Of a stretch of 64,000 nucleotides of DNA, positions 38,501 through 47,654 are shown piece by piece. A program made the position numbers and the translations under genes. Positions within the stretch are counted from its first letter, which is position 1, and every line of letters begins with the position of its first letter. Source of the DNA: Bacillota bacterium (GTDB taxonomy: Bacteria > Bacillota > Clostridia > Acetivibrionales > DSM-1351); the NCBI GenBank assembly GCA_023400235.1, contig JAEXFI010000027.1, positions 1 to 64,000 of the forward strand, given 5' to 3'. Below the pieces are notes generated by a model. The model was not told the origin of the DNA. It made no database searches and saw only the letters and a list, made by a program, of their open reading frames with translations.

Positions 38501-41500
38501 GGGATGTTAGCTTCACAGCAATCCAAAGGCAAGGATGAAAATGGAGATGATATTGAAGGCGATACCGGCGATGTTGGAGGAGAGATTACCGTCATTCATT
38601 ATGTGGATCCTGAAAAGTACGGTGTAGAAAATACATATGGGATAAACTTTGAAGCAGATCTCAAAAATATTGCTGCAGTGAGCTGTGAGCTTTCCTTTAA
38701 GCAGGTAAAGGATGGACGTATTCTTCCTGATGTGGTCGCTTTTGGAGCTGAACTTCCTGATCCAGGCGTAACAATTTCAGCAGCTACCTATTTAACCGGC
38801 ATCAGAGCAGCCATCAGAGAACTTGCCGATACTATAGCCGGTGGAGGGGATGGCGTTCCTCTTACCATTGAAGCTGGAGTAGATTTAAAATTTGGGGTAA
38901 GCCCTGCATCCTTTATAGGATCTATTGACCTTACACTGAAACGTACTGGAATGAAAATTGTAGGAACCATGGATATGGGCGAGGATAATGACAGTGCCGT
39001 AACCATGCTTACTCAGGCCATCATACAGACACAGTGGGTCACACCTTGGTTTGTCCGTGCCAATGCCACCATTGATGTGTGCGGTTGGGATTTAATCATT
39101 GGTAAGGCCAGTCTTTTCATAGGTCAGAATCTTGAAAAGAACCGTATTGATTTTGAAGGAATGATAAGTGCTAAAATAAGAGTCCCTGGAAGTGTCCCGA
39201 TTATAGGTGGGATGAACCTTGCAAGTATTTGTGTCGGAGCAAACAACGATAAGTTGTGGGGCAGCGTGGCAATCCTGTTCTTTGACATTGGCATAACCTA
39301 TTATTGGGGTGGTGGAGTAGAATTTGGGACAAATGGAGAGGTTCTGAACAAGGATGCGCTTATGTATCTTCTGGTAGATAATCTTGAAAAAGGACCGCAA
39401 GTGATGGCTTTAGGCAGTGGCATAAATGTGCTGGCTACTTCCTGGGAGAATGAGGAAGTTAAAGAACAGGAAGTCCAATATTTATCCGTTGACAAGGGCA
39501 TTGATTATATTGACGACGGTTCACAGAATTTGGGTATCGGAGGCATCACTACCTCCAATAACTCAAAGGTTCATTCCATTCCAATGAGCGGAGTGAGTGG
39601 AAATGCTCTGATAGAAGTAGAATATTTTGACACCAAAACCCCAAAGGTCTCGCTGACAAAGGCAGATGGCAGCTCATATGATATCAGAATCGGAAATGTG
39701 ACTGATAAAAATGCGACAGCCTTTGAACAAATTATTAAGGCGGAAAAAGAAGGGGATATTGAAAGCGACGGCACCCGTGTCAGCAAACAGGAAGCAGCGG
39801 TAAGCACAGACATTCGCAGGCTGTACATCGCCGTACCCAAAGAACAAATTGCAGGCGGCAGATGGACCTTGACCTCTGACCAACAGGTCAGAACAAAGCT
39901 TATGAATATTCCCGTAATGTCTAAAATATCTGATGTTACAATAAGCTCAGATACAGAAGACCAGAATAAGTTTACTGCAGGCTGGACGGTTAATAATGCA
40001 CAGGCAGGAGATAAAATAAATCTTTATCTGTCAAAGGATAAGGTTCCTGAAGTCCCAAATTCCGATATTGATGTAGATCCAGGACTGCTGATTGCAAAGG
40101 ATATAGTTGTAAAGGCAGAAGATATAGAATCTGATGGAAGTGCTTCAGGGCATACAGATTTTGATATTAAAAATGTGGAGTATCTGGGCGGAGCCGACAT
40201 CAGAGGACTGCTGGCCCAGGGAGACTATTACCTGAGAGCTGAACTGAAAAATGACATCTCCTTCTCTGCCAAATCCTCCCAGGAGGCTTTCAAGCTGATT
40301 GACACGCTGGCACCTAACGATGTTGATGCAGTCGAACTCAAAGCGGCAGGAAATGGCTTGTTCCAGATTGCGTTTAAGCCTGTAGGAAAAAAGGCGGGAC
40401 AGGAAAACTATCAGTACAACTACGTGATTTCTGCAAAGGATGCTTCAGGAAATGTTTATGAACCGCTTGGAGAAATCATGTATACACAGGATCAGCTAAA
40501 GAACAATCTTTCAGATGGAAAATACCAGTTGAACGTGGGTGGCTGGAACAAAGTCGGTAAGCCTAAGATGGACAGCAATGGCAAAATTATGAAGGATGCC
40601 AAAGGCAATATTCTGATGGAGAATGTCCAGGACAAATATACCGGAATTGAGACGGGAAAGGAATACAGCCTTGGAGTAACGGCGGTAAGTGTTCCTGTAA
40701 AAGTGGATGATGCAAATCAGAACATGCACTTTGCGCAAACTGTATATTCGTCAAAGAAGCTGCTTCCTGTACCTTCAAAACCTCAACTTAAAATAAACGG
40801 AAGCGGACTGCCAAACAACAGATATGACCTTACGGTAAATCAGAAGACGCAGGAGATTTCGGTTGCTTCAAATCAATCGGATGTGGTGGTGGAAGCAGTA
40901 TGCGGAGACGAAAGCCTGGGCAGCGTTAGCCTGAATGGCAGCGGCAACAGTGGAAAGCTCAGGTTCACCCGGTTTGATACCGACGGAACCTATGCTATTG
41001 AGCTCAAGGCCAGAAATACCGTTACAGGAGACTATTCGGTGTCCATGCTCTATCTGAAGGTTGACACCGCCGCACCGATGATTTACCTGAACACTCCGGA
41101 GCCGGGAGCTAAAATCCGGGACGGTGCGATCTTTGTAAAGGGCATGACGAATAACGACGCAACAATATTTGTTATTGATGCCGATAATGGAACTGTGCTG
41201 GCAACGATTATACCCGACAAAAAAGGACAATTTGAAAAGGTGGTGGCTGTAAACGGAACAGCATATCATAGAAAGTTGAGAATTGATGCGAAGGATAGTG
41301 CAGGAAATGCCAACAGTGCATTGGTGGAAATCATAAACGGTGATGTAAAGCTGCCTGCGAAGCTGCACCTCACCTTGCCTGATGAAATAAAAACAGGTGA
41401 ACAAGCTACTATCCTTGGTGCAACTGTAGAATATTCGGATGGAAGCACCAAGCCGGCCGACAGTTCAAAGCTTACCTACAGCATTACAATGGGTGGCTCA

Positions 41501-43285
41501 AATGCAAAGATTAAGAGCGGAAAACTGACCGCCCTGAGAAAGGGAGCTGCAATCGTTGAGGCAAGCTATGAAGCATGGGAAGGATTAACTCTCCAGGATA
41601 CAGATGTGGTAACCATTGCAGCAGGCAAGCTTTCACCTCCCGATTCTATGGGAACCATCAAAGCAGCTTCGGTGGGAACAGGAAATGCGGGAGAAACAAG
41701 GATTGCAGTTCAATCCTATGGAAACAATGAAAATATGACGGGCTGTGAGCTGGCATACAGGGTGTATACAGATGAGGAGCAGGCAGCTCTGCCGATTTTT
41801 GACCAGGATATTACATCCTGGAAGGCACTGCCGGCAAGTGGAATCATACCTGCAAAGACGGGCAATATTGTTGTCGTGGCGAAAAGGACAACCGACGAGG
41901 ACAAGCTTGTTGTAGCATCTTCGTCAAAAATAAAAGCCTATGAGTATGTAAGGCCTAATACTGAAACTAATAATCAAAATTCTTCGTTGAATATATCAGG
42001 AGTTTATGTAGGTTCCTATGCCAATGAAACTGGGATAGTATTGCCGCTTATAGTGGATGGACAAAAGAAGGATAATTTGGTTACTGCCGACATAAAAACT
42101 GATAAAGACCTTGTTGATGTGACAGTGAGGCTTGATAAAGAGGCGGTTCTTGAAAATCTTAGCGCCCTCCAAAATACCATAAAGCTTCCTGTGCAGGGTA
42201 CATTGAACAAGCTGAATTTCGAGCTGGATGCCGAGCTGGTAAAGATATTTGGAGAAAAAAATGTTAATATTGAAGTTGAAACAGATATGGGCTCATATTT
42301 AATTCCTGCATCACAAATAAAAACAGCAGATATGGCTCAAAAGTTTGGAGATATGGACTTAAAGGATATTAAGGTATCTATTACAGTGGCGAAGCCTGAA
42401 GAAAAATTTGTTAACATAGCAGAGAAGCATCAGGCAAATAAAGAATTTAAAATTGTTTCTCAGCCTGTTGAATTTAGCATCACATGCAGCGGGGGAGGAA
42501 AAACATATGGAATAGAGGTATTCGACTCATATGTTACAAAGCTCATTCCTGCTCCTGAGGGAGTTACAAGTAATAAAATAACCACAGCAGTGGTCATTGA
42601 GCCGAACGGGACTATAAGACACATACCTACTAAAATAATAATTCGGGAAGGAAGGTACTATGCAGAGATAAACAGCCTGACAAACAGTGTTTATACCCTT
42701 ATATACAGCTCAAAATCCTTTAAAGACACAAAAGGACATTGGGCTGGAGACGCAATCAGTGACATGGCCTCTAGATTGATTGTTTCAGGTGGTGGAGATG
42801 GAACCTTCAAACCTAATAGTGATATTACCAGAGCTGAATTTGCTGCAATAATTGTAATGGCTCTGGGACTTAAACTTCCAGAAGAAAGCGAGGGTGTATT
42901 CACCGATGTACCAAAAAAAGCATGGTATAACAATTCTATATTTGTGGCAAATAAATATGGCTTGATAGGTGGATATGGCAATGGAAAATTCGGACCATCA
43001 GACAAAATAACCCGTGAGCAGGCCACAGTGATAATAGCCAAGGCAATGAAACTTGCTGGAATGAATACTGGAATTAACGACGATGAACTGAACAGTATTC
43101 TAGCAGATTTTGGAGATTCTGGGAAAGCATCGGCATGGGCAAAGAAAAGCATGGGATTATGTGTAAAGACAGAAATTTTATCTGGGCAAAGCGCGAAAAT
43201 GCTGGCTCCTGATAAGAAAATAACAAGAGCTGAAGCTGCTGTACTTGTCAGGAAGCTTTTACAAAAGTCGGGCTTGATTGAATAG
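35501..43285 (+). CDS. Giant SLH-anchored surface protein
   Basis: A 2594-residue exported protein. The signal peptide is at residues 1-28 (IIANILIVVILMGSMPLETFAQ). A large N-terminal region without a family I recognise covers about 30-740, an acidic patch follows (EEEFEDFKEEFGSEEEEPGY and beyond, about 745-775), then a beta-rich middle. An Ig-like module is near 1860 (APMIYLNTPEPGAKIRDGAI), a BIG2-like module near 1950, and three SLH repeats lie at about 2405-2594 (FKDTKGHWAGDAISDMASRL; FTDVPKKAWYNNSIF; ITRAEAAVLVRKLL). It is held to wall polymer by SLH. It is the last gene of the protease/giant-protein unit; a terminator follows at 43293. SD AGGGGG precedes ATG 35501. Confidence 0.85.
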   Translation: MNRTVKKIIANILIVVILMGSMPLETFAQAINSPEVTTVENEFVRVTVDNTSGRFSIRTVDGQPIRKKDGNVDMIFQGENPETSFTTFKIDGTEYIFGNPYKFAVDWFSEISIPKVVKNNNGTVDVITVWTIKGIKISQIITLITIDDKENAGNVRISYKVENNTKSTVEVGTRILLDTSVGGNDGPAFQIGQNYLQPLYVERKLVHEPEELGYNKETQEQEYNLHKLPPYWVMRDKLDLSNPLATNVMAYGFNNLFEGGINIVDEMIVGHWNGLANTKWEYNADENLDYTQDTNKYGTADTAVAYYWQPDSVVAGASKTYETVYGLGEIVAPDKVFDVRFMDTVQKLETTEDEKAYKEDGIFEINAEIENLAMFDMEHSKITVTCKLENGLVFVDEQGKELGGSTQTLEFKKEISPEEAAQGVEVITYKPGDIVAAKWKVKAKGRPWPVTRQYMVTVSSPETEKTLKNKLDSAGQDQAAEIRAIYESSKANFVFLPPVGELRSTLVYGLSPGEVYYSDDKYISANISNIEAYDVGNKSQNTTPNFDLYIKNVKTGERYKVPVTDAVTTQALGDGFAGDLRIVYKGGEKVDENGNTIELLSNGELPLGEYALSIDFKDKSDPEVAEALSFETEQTFSVTENEETRVRKAKILAVYKKVLDLQPAITSDETSEAMEEFGEVLPEAYGDLNAAEFVAKKAADRLKVAAAKTAIAAASKLLDPEIDIAEAMNDSAVPVYGIKSFESEEEFEDFKEEFGSEEEEPGYIGTEDEDEDGPSDEILLEIRGMIVQSGEGDGAQYTVNTDTEPAIINSSVAYSGKEMTFAKGRFPLASVVGLGSDTPFLDALFVKGDGTLSVANSGFVFHKGEWTLDFYNSFDKTLGEGYKVPTTEMEWQKGENPEDDTLNGSLQWASGMLGDALNPFRTIMITEVYFNRQSLFAPPSFSVNGFGLKFNDFILKDGGISFGGAIYLKIINGEVKNVIFNDEGFVGIDAALKLELKEDFGMLASQQSKGKDENGDDIEGDTGDVGGEITVIHYVDPEKYGVENTYGINFEADLKNIAAVSCELSFKQVKDGRILPDVVAFGAELPDPGVTISAATYLTGIRAAIRELADTIAGGGDGVPLTIEAGVDLKFGVSPASFIGSIDLTLKRTGMKIVGTMDMGEDNDSAVTMLTQAIIQTQWVTPWFVRANATIDVCGWDLIIGKASLFIGQNLEKNRIDFEGMISAKIRVPGSVPIIGGMNLASICVGANNDKLWGSVAILFFDIGITYYWGGGVEFGTNGEVLNKDALMYLLVDNLEKGPQVMALGSGINVLATSWENEEVKEQEVQYLSVDKGIDYIDDGSQNLGIGGITTSNNSKVHSIPMSGVSGNALIEVEYFDTKTPKVSLTKADGSSYDIRIGNVTDKNATAFEQIIKAEKEGDIESDGTRVSKQEAAVSTDIRRLYIAVPKEQIAGGRWTLTSDQQVRTKLMNIPVMSKISDVTISSDTEDQNKFTAGWTVNNAQAGDKINLYLSKDKVPEVPNSDIDVDPGLLIAKDIVVKAEDIESDGSASGHTDFDIKNVEYLGGADIRGLLAQGDYYLRAELKNDISFSAKSSQEAFKLIDTLAPNDVDAVELKAAGNGLFQIAFKPVGKKAGQENYQYNYVISAKDASGNVYEPLGEIMYTQDQLKNNLSDGKYQLNVGGWNKVGKPKMDSNGKIMKDAKGNILMENVQDKYTGIETGKEYSLGVTAVSVPVKVDDANQNMHFAQTVYSSKKLLPVPSKPQLKINGSGLPNNRYDLTVNQKTQEISVASNQSDVVVEAVCGDESLGSVSLNGSGNSGKLRFTRFDTDGTYAIELKARNTVTGDYSVSMLYLKVDTAAPMIYLNTPEPGAKIRDGAIFVKGMTNNDATIFVIDADNGTVLATIIPDKKGQFEKVVAVNGTAYHRKLRIDAKDSAGNANSALVEIINGDVKLPAKLHLTLPDEIKTGEQATILGATVEYSDGSTKPADSSKLTYSITMGGSNAKIKSGKLTALRKGAAIVEASYEAWEGLTLQDTDVVTIAAGKLSPPDSMGTIKAASVGTGNAGETRIAVQSYGNNENMTGCELAYRVYTDEEQAALPIFDQDITSWKALPASGIIPAKTGNIVVVAKRTTDEDKLVVASSSKIKAYEYVRPNTETNNQNSSLNISGVYVGSYANETGIVLPLIVDGQKKDNLVTADIKTDKDLVDVTVRLDKEAVLENLSALQNTIKLPVQGTLNKLNFELDAELVKIFGEKNVNIEVETDMGSYLIPASQIKTADMAQKFGDMDLKDIKVSITVAKPEEKFVNIAEKHQANKEFKIVSQPVEFSITCSGGGKTYGIEVFDSYVTKLIPAPEGVTSNKITTAVVIEPNGTIRHIPTKIIIREGRYYAEINSLTNSVYTLIYSSKSFKDTKGHWAGDAISDMASRLIVSGGGDGTFKPNSDITRAEFAAIIVMALGLKLPEESEGVFTDVPKKAWYNNSIFVANKYGLIGGYGNGKFGPSDKITREQATVIIAKAMKLAGMNTGINDDELNSILADFGDSGKASAWAKKSMGLCVKTEILSGQSAKMLAPDKKITRAEAAVLVRKLLQKSGLIE

Positions 43286-43292
43286 TGTCAAC

Positions 43293-43348
43293 TAAAAAAT
43301 AGAGCTCTCTAAAATCTTTAAAATGATTTTAGGGGGTTCTATTTTTTA
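43293..43348 (+). terminator. Terminator at the end of the surface-protein operon
   Basis: AAAAAATAGA...CTAAAATC pairs with GATTTTAG...TCTATTTTTT, giving a long stem with an A-run before and a T-run after. It could work in both directions, also for the minus-strand ABC operon. Confidence 0.85.
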
Positions 43349-43565
43349 ACTGCAAATGGGTATTTGTTTTTATACTCTCTTGGAGATAGAACGGTATTTT
43401 TCTAAAAATCCTACTGGGACAAAATGGATTATTATATTATTCCCATGAGCTTAAGGTAGTTTTTTTAGTGCTTCCTCCAAAATATTCCAGTATGTACATC
43501 CGGTTTTCACTGCCGTTTTTGCAGGGTTTAAGGCAGTGATTAATAGATTTTATTAGAGGAGATAT

Positions 43566-43874
43566 TCATGTTTCACTCCCTATAGCGTTTTTATTTTTGT
43601 TTTTATTCCTAAGAGGAAGTATAAGATTTGATAGTATCGTGACCCCTCCCGCAGATGCTGTTCCAATCGCCCACGGAATTTTACCAACAAGTAGCTGAAA
43701 AGCTCCTGTCAACAACAAGCCGATGCCTATATAGGCACCGATTGTCCGTCCGATTTTATCAACTCTAGGCGAAGGTGTTCGCACTTTTTCTGTTTTTACT
43801 AAAAGTGTTTGTGTAAATTCTAAAGGAGTCTCTATTGCTTTTCTTGTGACTTCAGAAAGTATATCCTGTTTCAT
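43566..43874 (-). CDS. Small membrane protein of the ABC operon
   Basis: A 102-residue protein with a soluble start and two hydrophobic segments (IGAYIGIGLLLTGAFQLLVG and IPWAIGTASAGGVTILSNLILPL), ending in a Lys/Asn-rich tail. I do not know a family. It begins directly after the permease stop and is the last gene of the TetR-controlled unit, so it may be an accessory part of the transporter. Confidence 0.65.
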   Translation of the reverse strand: MKQDILSEVTRKAIETPLEFTQTLLVKTEKVRTPSPRVDKIGRTIGAYIGIGLLLTGAFQLLVGKIPWAIGTASAGGVTILSNLILPLRNKNKNKNAIGSET

Positions 43875-44573
43875 TTATTCTACCTCCATATTATTGATTT
43901 TGTGGGACAACGTAACTATTACCGCTAAAATAGCAAGCATGGAGACTCCTATAATCAGCAAGGAAATGACAAGATTTCCTGCACTGCCAATGGCAATATT
44001 GCCATAAATACCAGATAAGATAAGCGCACTGATTAACGTAGCTGGTACGGATTTTTTAATAAACCCGATGCGCATAGCCAACAACCCGATTGCACTGACT
44101 GCAACTAAAGAAACAAGCATAGTGCCAACAGCTTTTATCAAGATGCTACTGGTCATAGTATCCGATACAATGGGGGTGAAGGATTCAGTAGCAGCAAAAA
44201 CAAAAATCGGAAGTATGGTGCAGAGCAGCATGGATAGCGCCACGAATAAGAAAACAATCAATATTTTTGCTGAAAATGTTTTTCTTCGACCCACGGGATA
44301 TGAAAAGAGTAATGCCAACCGCTTTCCGGAATACTCCTCAATAATCAGTTTTTCATACATGGTTGCTGATAAAACACCAAAAATGAGGATACTCATTGCA
44401 CCAGTAAATAGAAAGATGTTGCCATAGGTCATAAATTGCACTTCTTGTTCCACCTGGGCCACATAAGCAATAAAGTAGGTGAAGGCCAGTAGAACAACAC
44501 CGCTAATAGTGCTGCTGATGAGATAGGGGCGCAAATTGATGCGCTGTAATTCTAATTTAATAAGTTTTAACAT
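43875..44573 (-). CDS. ABC-2 type permease
   Basis: A 232-residue membrane protein with six predicted segments in the ABC-2 pattern (LISSTISGVVLLAFTYFIAY early, IAIGSAGNLVISLLIIGVSMLAILAVIV late). It overlaps the end of the ATPase gene by seven bases, so translation is coupled. It is the membrane half of a BcrA/B-type exporter, probably for a peptide or lipid-active compound; the substrate is not evident. Confidence 0.85.
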   Translation of the reverse strand: MLKLIKLELQRINLRPYLISSTISGVVLLAFTYFIAYVAQVEQEVQFMTYGNIFLFTGAMSILIFGVLSATMYEKLIIEEYSGKRLALLFSYPVGRRKTFSAKILIVFLFVALSMLLCTILPIFVFAATESFTPIVSDTMTSSILIKAVGTMLVSLVAVSAIGLLAMRIGFIKKSVPATLISALILSGIYGNIAIGSAGNLVISLLIIGVSMLAILAVIVTLSHKINNMEVE

Positions 44574-45301
44574 AGCTGATTTCCTCCACTCATGATAGAA
44601 AAAAAATAATCCTCAAGACTGCCTTTGTGCTCGGACTTAATTTGTTCCAAATCGGATTCGCATACCATTTTTCCATCAACAATAACACCGATTTTATCTG
44701 CTATATGTTCAATTTCACTTAGAATATGACTGGATATTAGAATTGTCATACCGTTTTCCTTTGTCAGACTTAAAAACAATTCTCTCATCGCTTTAATCCC
44801 CATAGGGTCAAGTCCGTTAATCGGCTCATCTAAAATCAAAATTTTAGGCTTATGAATCAATGCTCTGGCTATTCCAAGCCGCTGTCGCATGCCAAGTGAA
44901 AACTTGGCGACGGCTTTATCTCCAACATCAGACAGTCCGACCTTCTGCAATGCTTTTTCAACCCCAAATCCAGAAGTATTCATATAGGCTAAGTGAATCT
45001 CCAAGTTTATTCGTGCTGAGAGATGCTCATAGAAGGTAGGTGATTCAATTAAACTTCCTATCTTAGAAAGCATTCGGTCACGGCTTTTTAGCATATCTGT
45101 CCCCAGTATTTCAATACTGCCGGAATCGGGTATCAGCAAGCCAGTCAGCAGCTTAAATATGGTGGTCTTGCCTGCACCGTTTGCGCCAAGAAAGCCATAG
45201 ATTGTACCTTGCTCGATACGCATAGAACAATCCTTAATAACTTCAATTTTGCCAAAGCACTTCACCAAATGATTTGTTTGTATGGCTGTTTCTAAACTCA
45301 T
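44567..45301 (-). CDS. ABC transporter ATP-binding protein (BcrA type)
   Basis: A 244-residue ATPase with Walker A LGANGAGKTT, the signature FSLGMRQRLGIARAL, Walker B KILILDEPINGLDP and a switch His (SSHILSE). Length and GLDPMGI pattern match the bacitracin-export BcrA group that works with ABC-2 permeases. The first gene of a three-gene unit, it has a 13-bp palindrome (45320-45332) just upstream that also occurs in front of the divergently placed tetR, so the TetR protein probably represses it. Confidence 0.9.
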   Translation of the reverse strand: MSLETAIQTNHLVKCFGKIEVIKDCSMRIEQGTIYGFLGANGAGKTTIFKLLTGLLIPDSGSIEILGTDMLKSRDRMLSKIGSLIESPTFYEHLSARINLEIHLAYMNTSGFGVEKALQKVGLSDVGDKAVAKFSLGMRQRLGIARALIHKPKILILDEPINGLDPMGIKAMRELFLSLTKENGMTILISSHILSEIEHIADKIGVIVDGKMVCESDLEQIKSEHKGSLEDYFFSIMSGGNQLC

Positions 45302-45319
45302 ATTTTCTCCTTGTTAAAA

Positions 45320-45332
45320 ACCGACTGTCGGT
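45320..45332. promoter_or_regulatory. TetR operator copy 1
   Basis: Perfect dyad ACCGAC-T-GTCGGT, 19 bases upstream of the ATPase start. It recurs with one change at 46057-46069. Confidence 0.8.
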
Positions 45333-45391
45333 CTTTATAATGTGTTAAAAATGGACTGTTATAATAACAGCCATTTTGTAATTGAAGAGCT

Positions 45392-46039
45392 TTAAAACAA
45401 TCCCGTCTTGTCATACCCACTTGTAATGTTCGCAATAAATTCACTATCAATTATGTCTAATCCGAGCATACACATAACTGATTGCAGGTAGTCTAAACGT
45501 TTTTGCGTTTCCTCTAAATTGCGCTTAAACAATATTGGACTAGTCCAATAATTTAAAAGCAATAAAAATATTTCTGCACATAATTTAGGCTGTGCAGTTT
45601 GTAACGAGCCATCTTTTACACCTTCTTCTATTAGCTGTGCTATAATAGGCGCATCTTGATTGACGGCATTTTGTAAGGCACCTATTACAAAGTATGGATT
45701 GTTTGTTTGTGAAGTCAAAACAGCATCAAACTTGTGAGTTTTCTTATTTGTACCCAGAAGGTAAAGAATTTTTTTTAGCTTTTCCTTTGCGTTCGTTGCC
45801 TTAGTGTTTTGAATTAATTCCCGCAGCATATCAGCGGCGTACTGCGCCCGTTTTTCTTTTACAGCTTCTAAGATTTCTTCTTTTGACTTAAAATGGTGAT
45901 ATAGCCCTCCTTTGGAAAGATTGAGCGAATCTAAAATATCCTGTATTGTGGTCTGCTCGTAGCCTTTTTCAATAAATAGCTTTATGGACGCATCAACTAT
46001 TCTTTCCTGTGTTTGTTCTGGATATTTGTTTCTTCCCAT
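45392..46039 (-). CDS. TetR-family regulator
   Basis: A 215-residue repressor. The N-terminal TetR HTH (ERIVDASIKLFIEKGYEQTTIQDILDSLNLSKGGLYHHFKSKEEIL) is nearly consensus, and the helical C-terminal ligand domain is of the TetR_C type seen near ABC exporters. It is transcribed in the same direction as, and just ahead of, the ABC genes. Matching palindromes lie before both, indicating autoregulation and control of the exporter. GGAGGAG precedes the ATG. Confidence 0.92.
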   Translation of the reverse strand: MGRNKYPEQTQERIVDASIKLFIEKGYEQTTIQDILDSLNLSKGGLYHHFKSKEEILEAVKEKRAQYAADMLRELIQNTKATNAKEKLKKILYLLGTNKKTHKFDAVLTSQTNNPYFVIGALQNAVNQDAPIIAQLIEEGVKDGSLQTAQPKLCAEIFLLLLNYWTSPILFKRNLEETQKRLDYLQSVMCMLGLDIIDSEFIANITSGYDKTGLF

Positions 46040-46056
46040 GATGCTCCTCCTTAAAA

Positions 46057-46069
46057 ACCGACCGTTGGT
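46057..46069. promoter_or_regulatory. TetR operator copy 2
   Basis: ACCGAC-C-GTTGGT, 18 bases upstream of the tetR start. It differs from the perfect copy at 45320-45332 by one base in an arm and the central base. Confidence 0.75.
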
Positions 46070-46185
46070 TTGTAATTATACTATCAACTTTTTTATCTTT
46101 TGTCAATTCCTTTACAGTTAAATAAATAATCCAATGGCTGCTAAATCGCAATAGAAAATTGTTCAATTGACACTAGACGCAGGCT

Positions 46186-46257
46186 AAAGTTCATTCCAGG
46201 ATGACTGAACCTATGGTATACTAATAATTGTAAATAAGGGTTGAATGCAAGGACACA
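46186..46257 (+). repeat. Promoter-region repeat, copy 2
   Basis: Near-identical to 137-208, including the extended -10 (TG-G-TATACT, with TATACT at 46217-46222) and the ATGCARGGAYACAG segment that overlaps the first codons at copy 1. Here the reading frame after the ATG stops within ten codons, so this looks like the severed 5' end of a second helicase-type gene. The nearest downstream gene is the HipA-like frame at 46420. Confidence 0.75.
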
Positions 46258-46419
46258 GCTTGGTTAGTTTTCCTTAATTAATAAGCATAAGCTATAACTT
46301 TCCATTTAATATTTAAGTAATATTATGATATTTTTGGTAATGATATTTTATAATCATACAATAAGTTTAACAACAGTTTAAAATACTAAAGTTATTGGGA
46401 ATACGAGGGGAGTGGTACT
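46258..46419. other. AT-rich spacer ahead of the HipA-like gene
   Basis: Very AT-rich, with no gene. The only likely transcription start is the extended -10 promoter inside the repeat at 46217-46222, leaving a leader of almost 200 bases. GAGGGGAG at 46405-46412 is the ribosome site. Confidence 0.5.
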
Positions 46420-47507
46420 ATGAATTTTAGCGGATACATAATGAGTGGAGACGATGCTGTTGCAAGAGTTGACAACAACAGCACAGAACCTATAATTAAG
46501 GACAAGATGCCTTTATATCTTGCTAACGGAGGTTCTTTTCCGGATTGGCTTGCTTCAAGAGCAATTGACAGGCATAGACCCAACTCAAGGATACTGAAAA
46601 AGCTGCTGCGTTTTACTGACACAAGCGACATTTCTACTGTACTATATGCTCACGCTGCTACCATCACCGATAATTATTGGGTAATGTCTGAGAAAGAAAA
46701 CCTGACCTATGATGAAATTGCTTTAAAGAAAACTATTTTGCGGATATTGCCCTTGTAGGTTCTGCAAAAAGCTTTAACAGAGAGCTGACTCAAAAAGAAC
46801 TGTCAAGCAATACGCCTGAGCTTACCAGTATCGGAAGCTACGAAAAATGCTGGAAGCTGGAAAACGGAAGCTGGTATATGTACAAGCAGGGTAATGAGCT
46901 TGAGAGGTTTTCTGAGATTTTTATTTCCAAGCTTACACAGTTGATGGGATTTCCCAGTGCAGAATATATCCCAGATGACAAATATATAAAAACAAAGGAC
47001 TTCACCGAGGGCAGATATAATTTTGAACCTATGGCGGCACTGGTTGGCGAAAACGAAGAATATATTTTGAATTATGATAAGCTGCTTGGAATAAATAAAG
47101 CCTTAGCCAAGCAGTACCTCGACATAATATTTATGGATACGTTATGCTTCAATATGGTCAGGCACACTTATAATTATGGTCTGCTAAGGGATAAAGAAAC
47201 AGGTGATATCATTTCGATGGCTCCCAACTTTGATAATAACATTGCTTTAATTTCAAGAGGGTATGCTGAAAATGCCAAGAACTCTGCCAATCTTCTTATT
47301 GAGCTGTTTGGGGAACTGTTGAAAGAAAAAAATATTAACTATGATTTCCCTGCAGTCTCCCGGGAGAAAGTACTTAAAATTGCAATAGCCTCATTGCCTG
47401 ACGAAAAAATAGATAGAGATTATGTTGTGAATTTTGTAATGGATAGGTATGGGAGGGTAGAACAACTGATTCGAACCTTAGATTTACGGCAAAGCAGTGA
47501 TTATTAA
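46420..47507 (+). pseudogene. HipA-like kinase-domain protein, -1 frameshift
   Basis: Two frames form one protein of about 360 residues. The first (to 46758) has MPLYLANGGSFPDWLASRAIDRHRPNSRILKK and YWVMSEKENLTYDEIALKK. The second resumes at NYFADIALVGSAKSFN and continues through SYEKCWKLENGSWYMYKQGN to IFMDTLCFNMVRHTYNYGLL and ISMAPNFDNNIAL (HipA-like kinase motifs, including N/D in the metal-binding region). This matches clostridial HipA-domain proteins often carried on accessory elements. The join requires a -1 shift between 46716 and 46756, and TTTAAAG at 46722-46728 lies in that interval in slippery register. A disabling mutation is the simplest reading; programmed frameshifting is the alternative. 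Confidence 0.7.
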
Positions 47508-47654
47508 TTAAAGATACAGCAGTATAAATTATGATGTAAAACATCAAATATTGAAATATAAGCAATATTCCATAGAATTCAAAATGGTAGAATGAATCTA
47601 CAAATGTGCTGCATTCTCAATAAAATTAAATTCATAAGGTTTATGGAGGTCTCT

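Noticed and set aside
40868..41404. 178-codon minus-strand frame inside the 2594-residue gene
   Set aside because: A shadow of the strong plus-strand frame, with no family match or start signal.
43375..43395. CTCTTGGAGA considered as a third SARP box
   Set aside because: Only one half resembles TTGRGAG and no second copy at 11 bp; no start codon follows.
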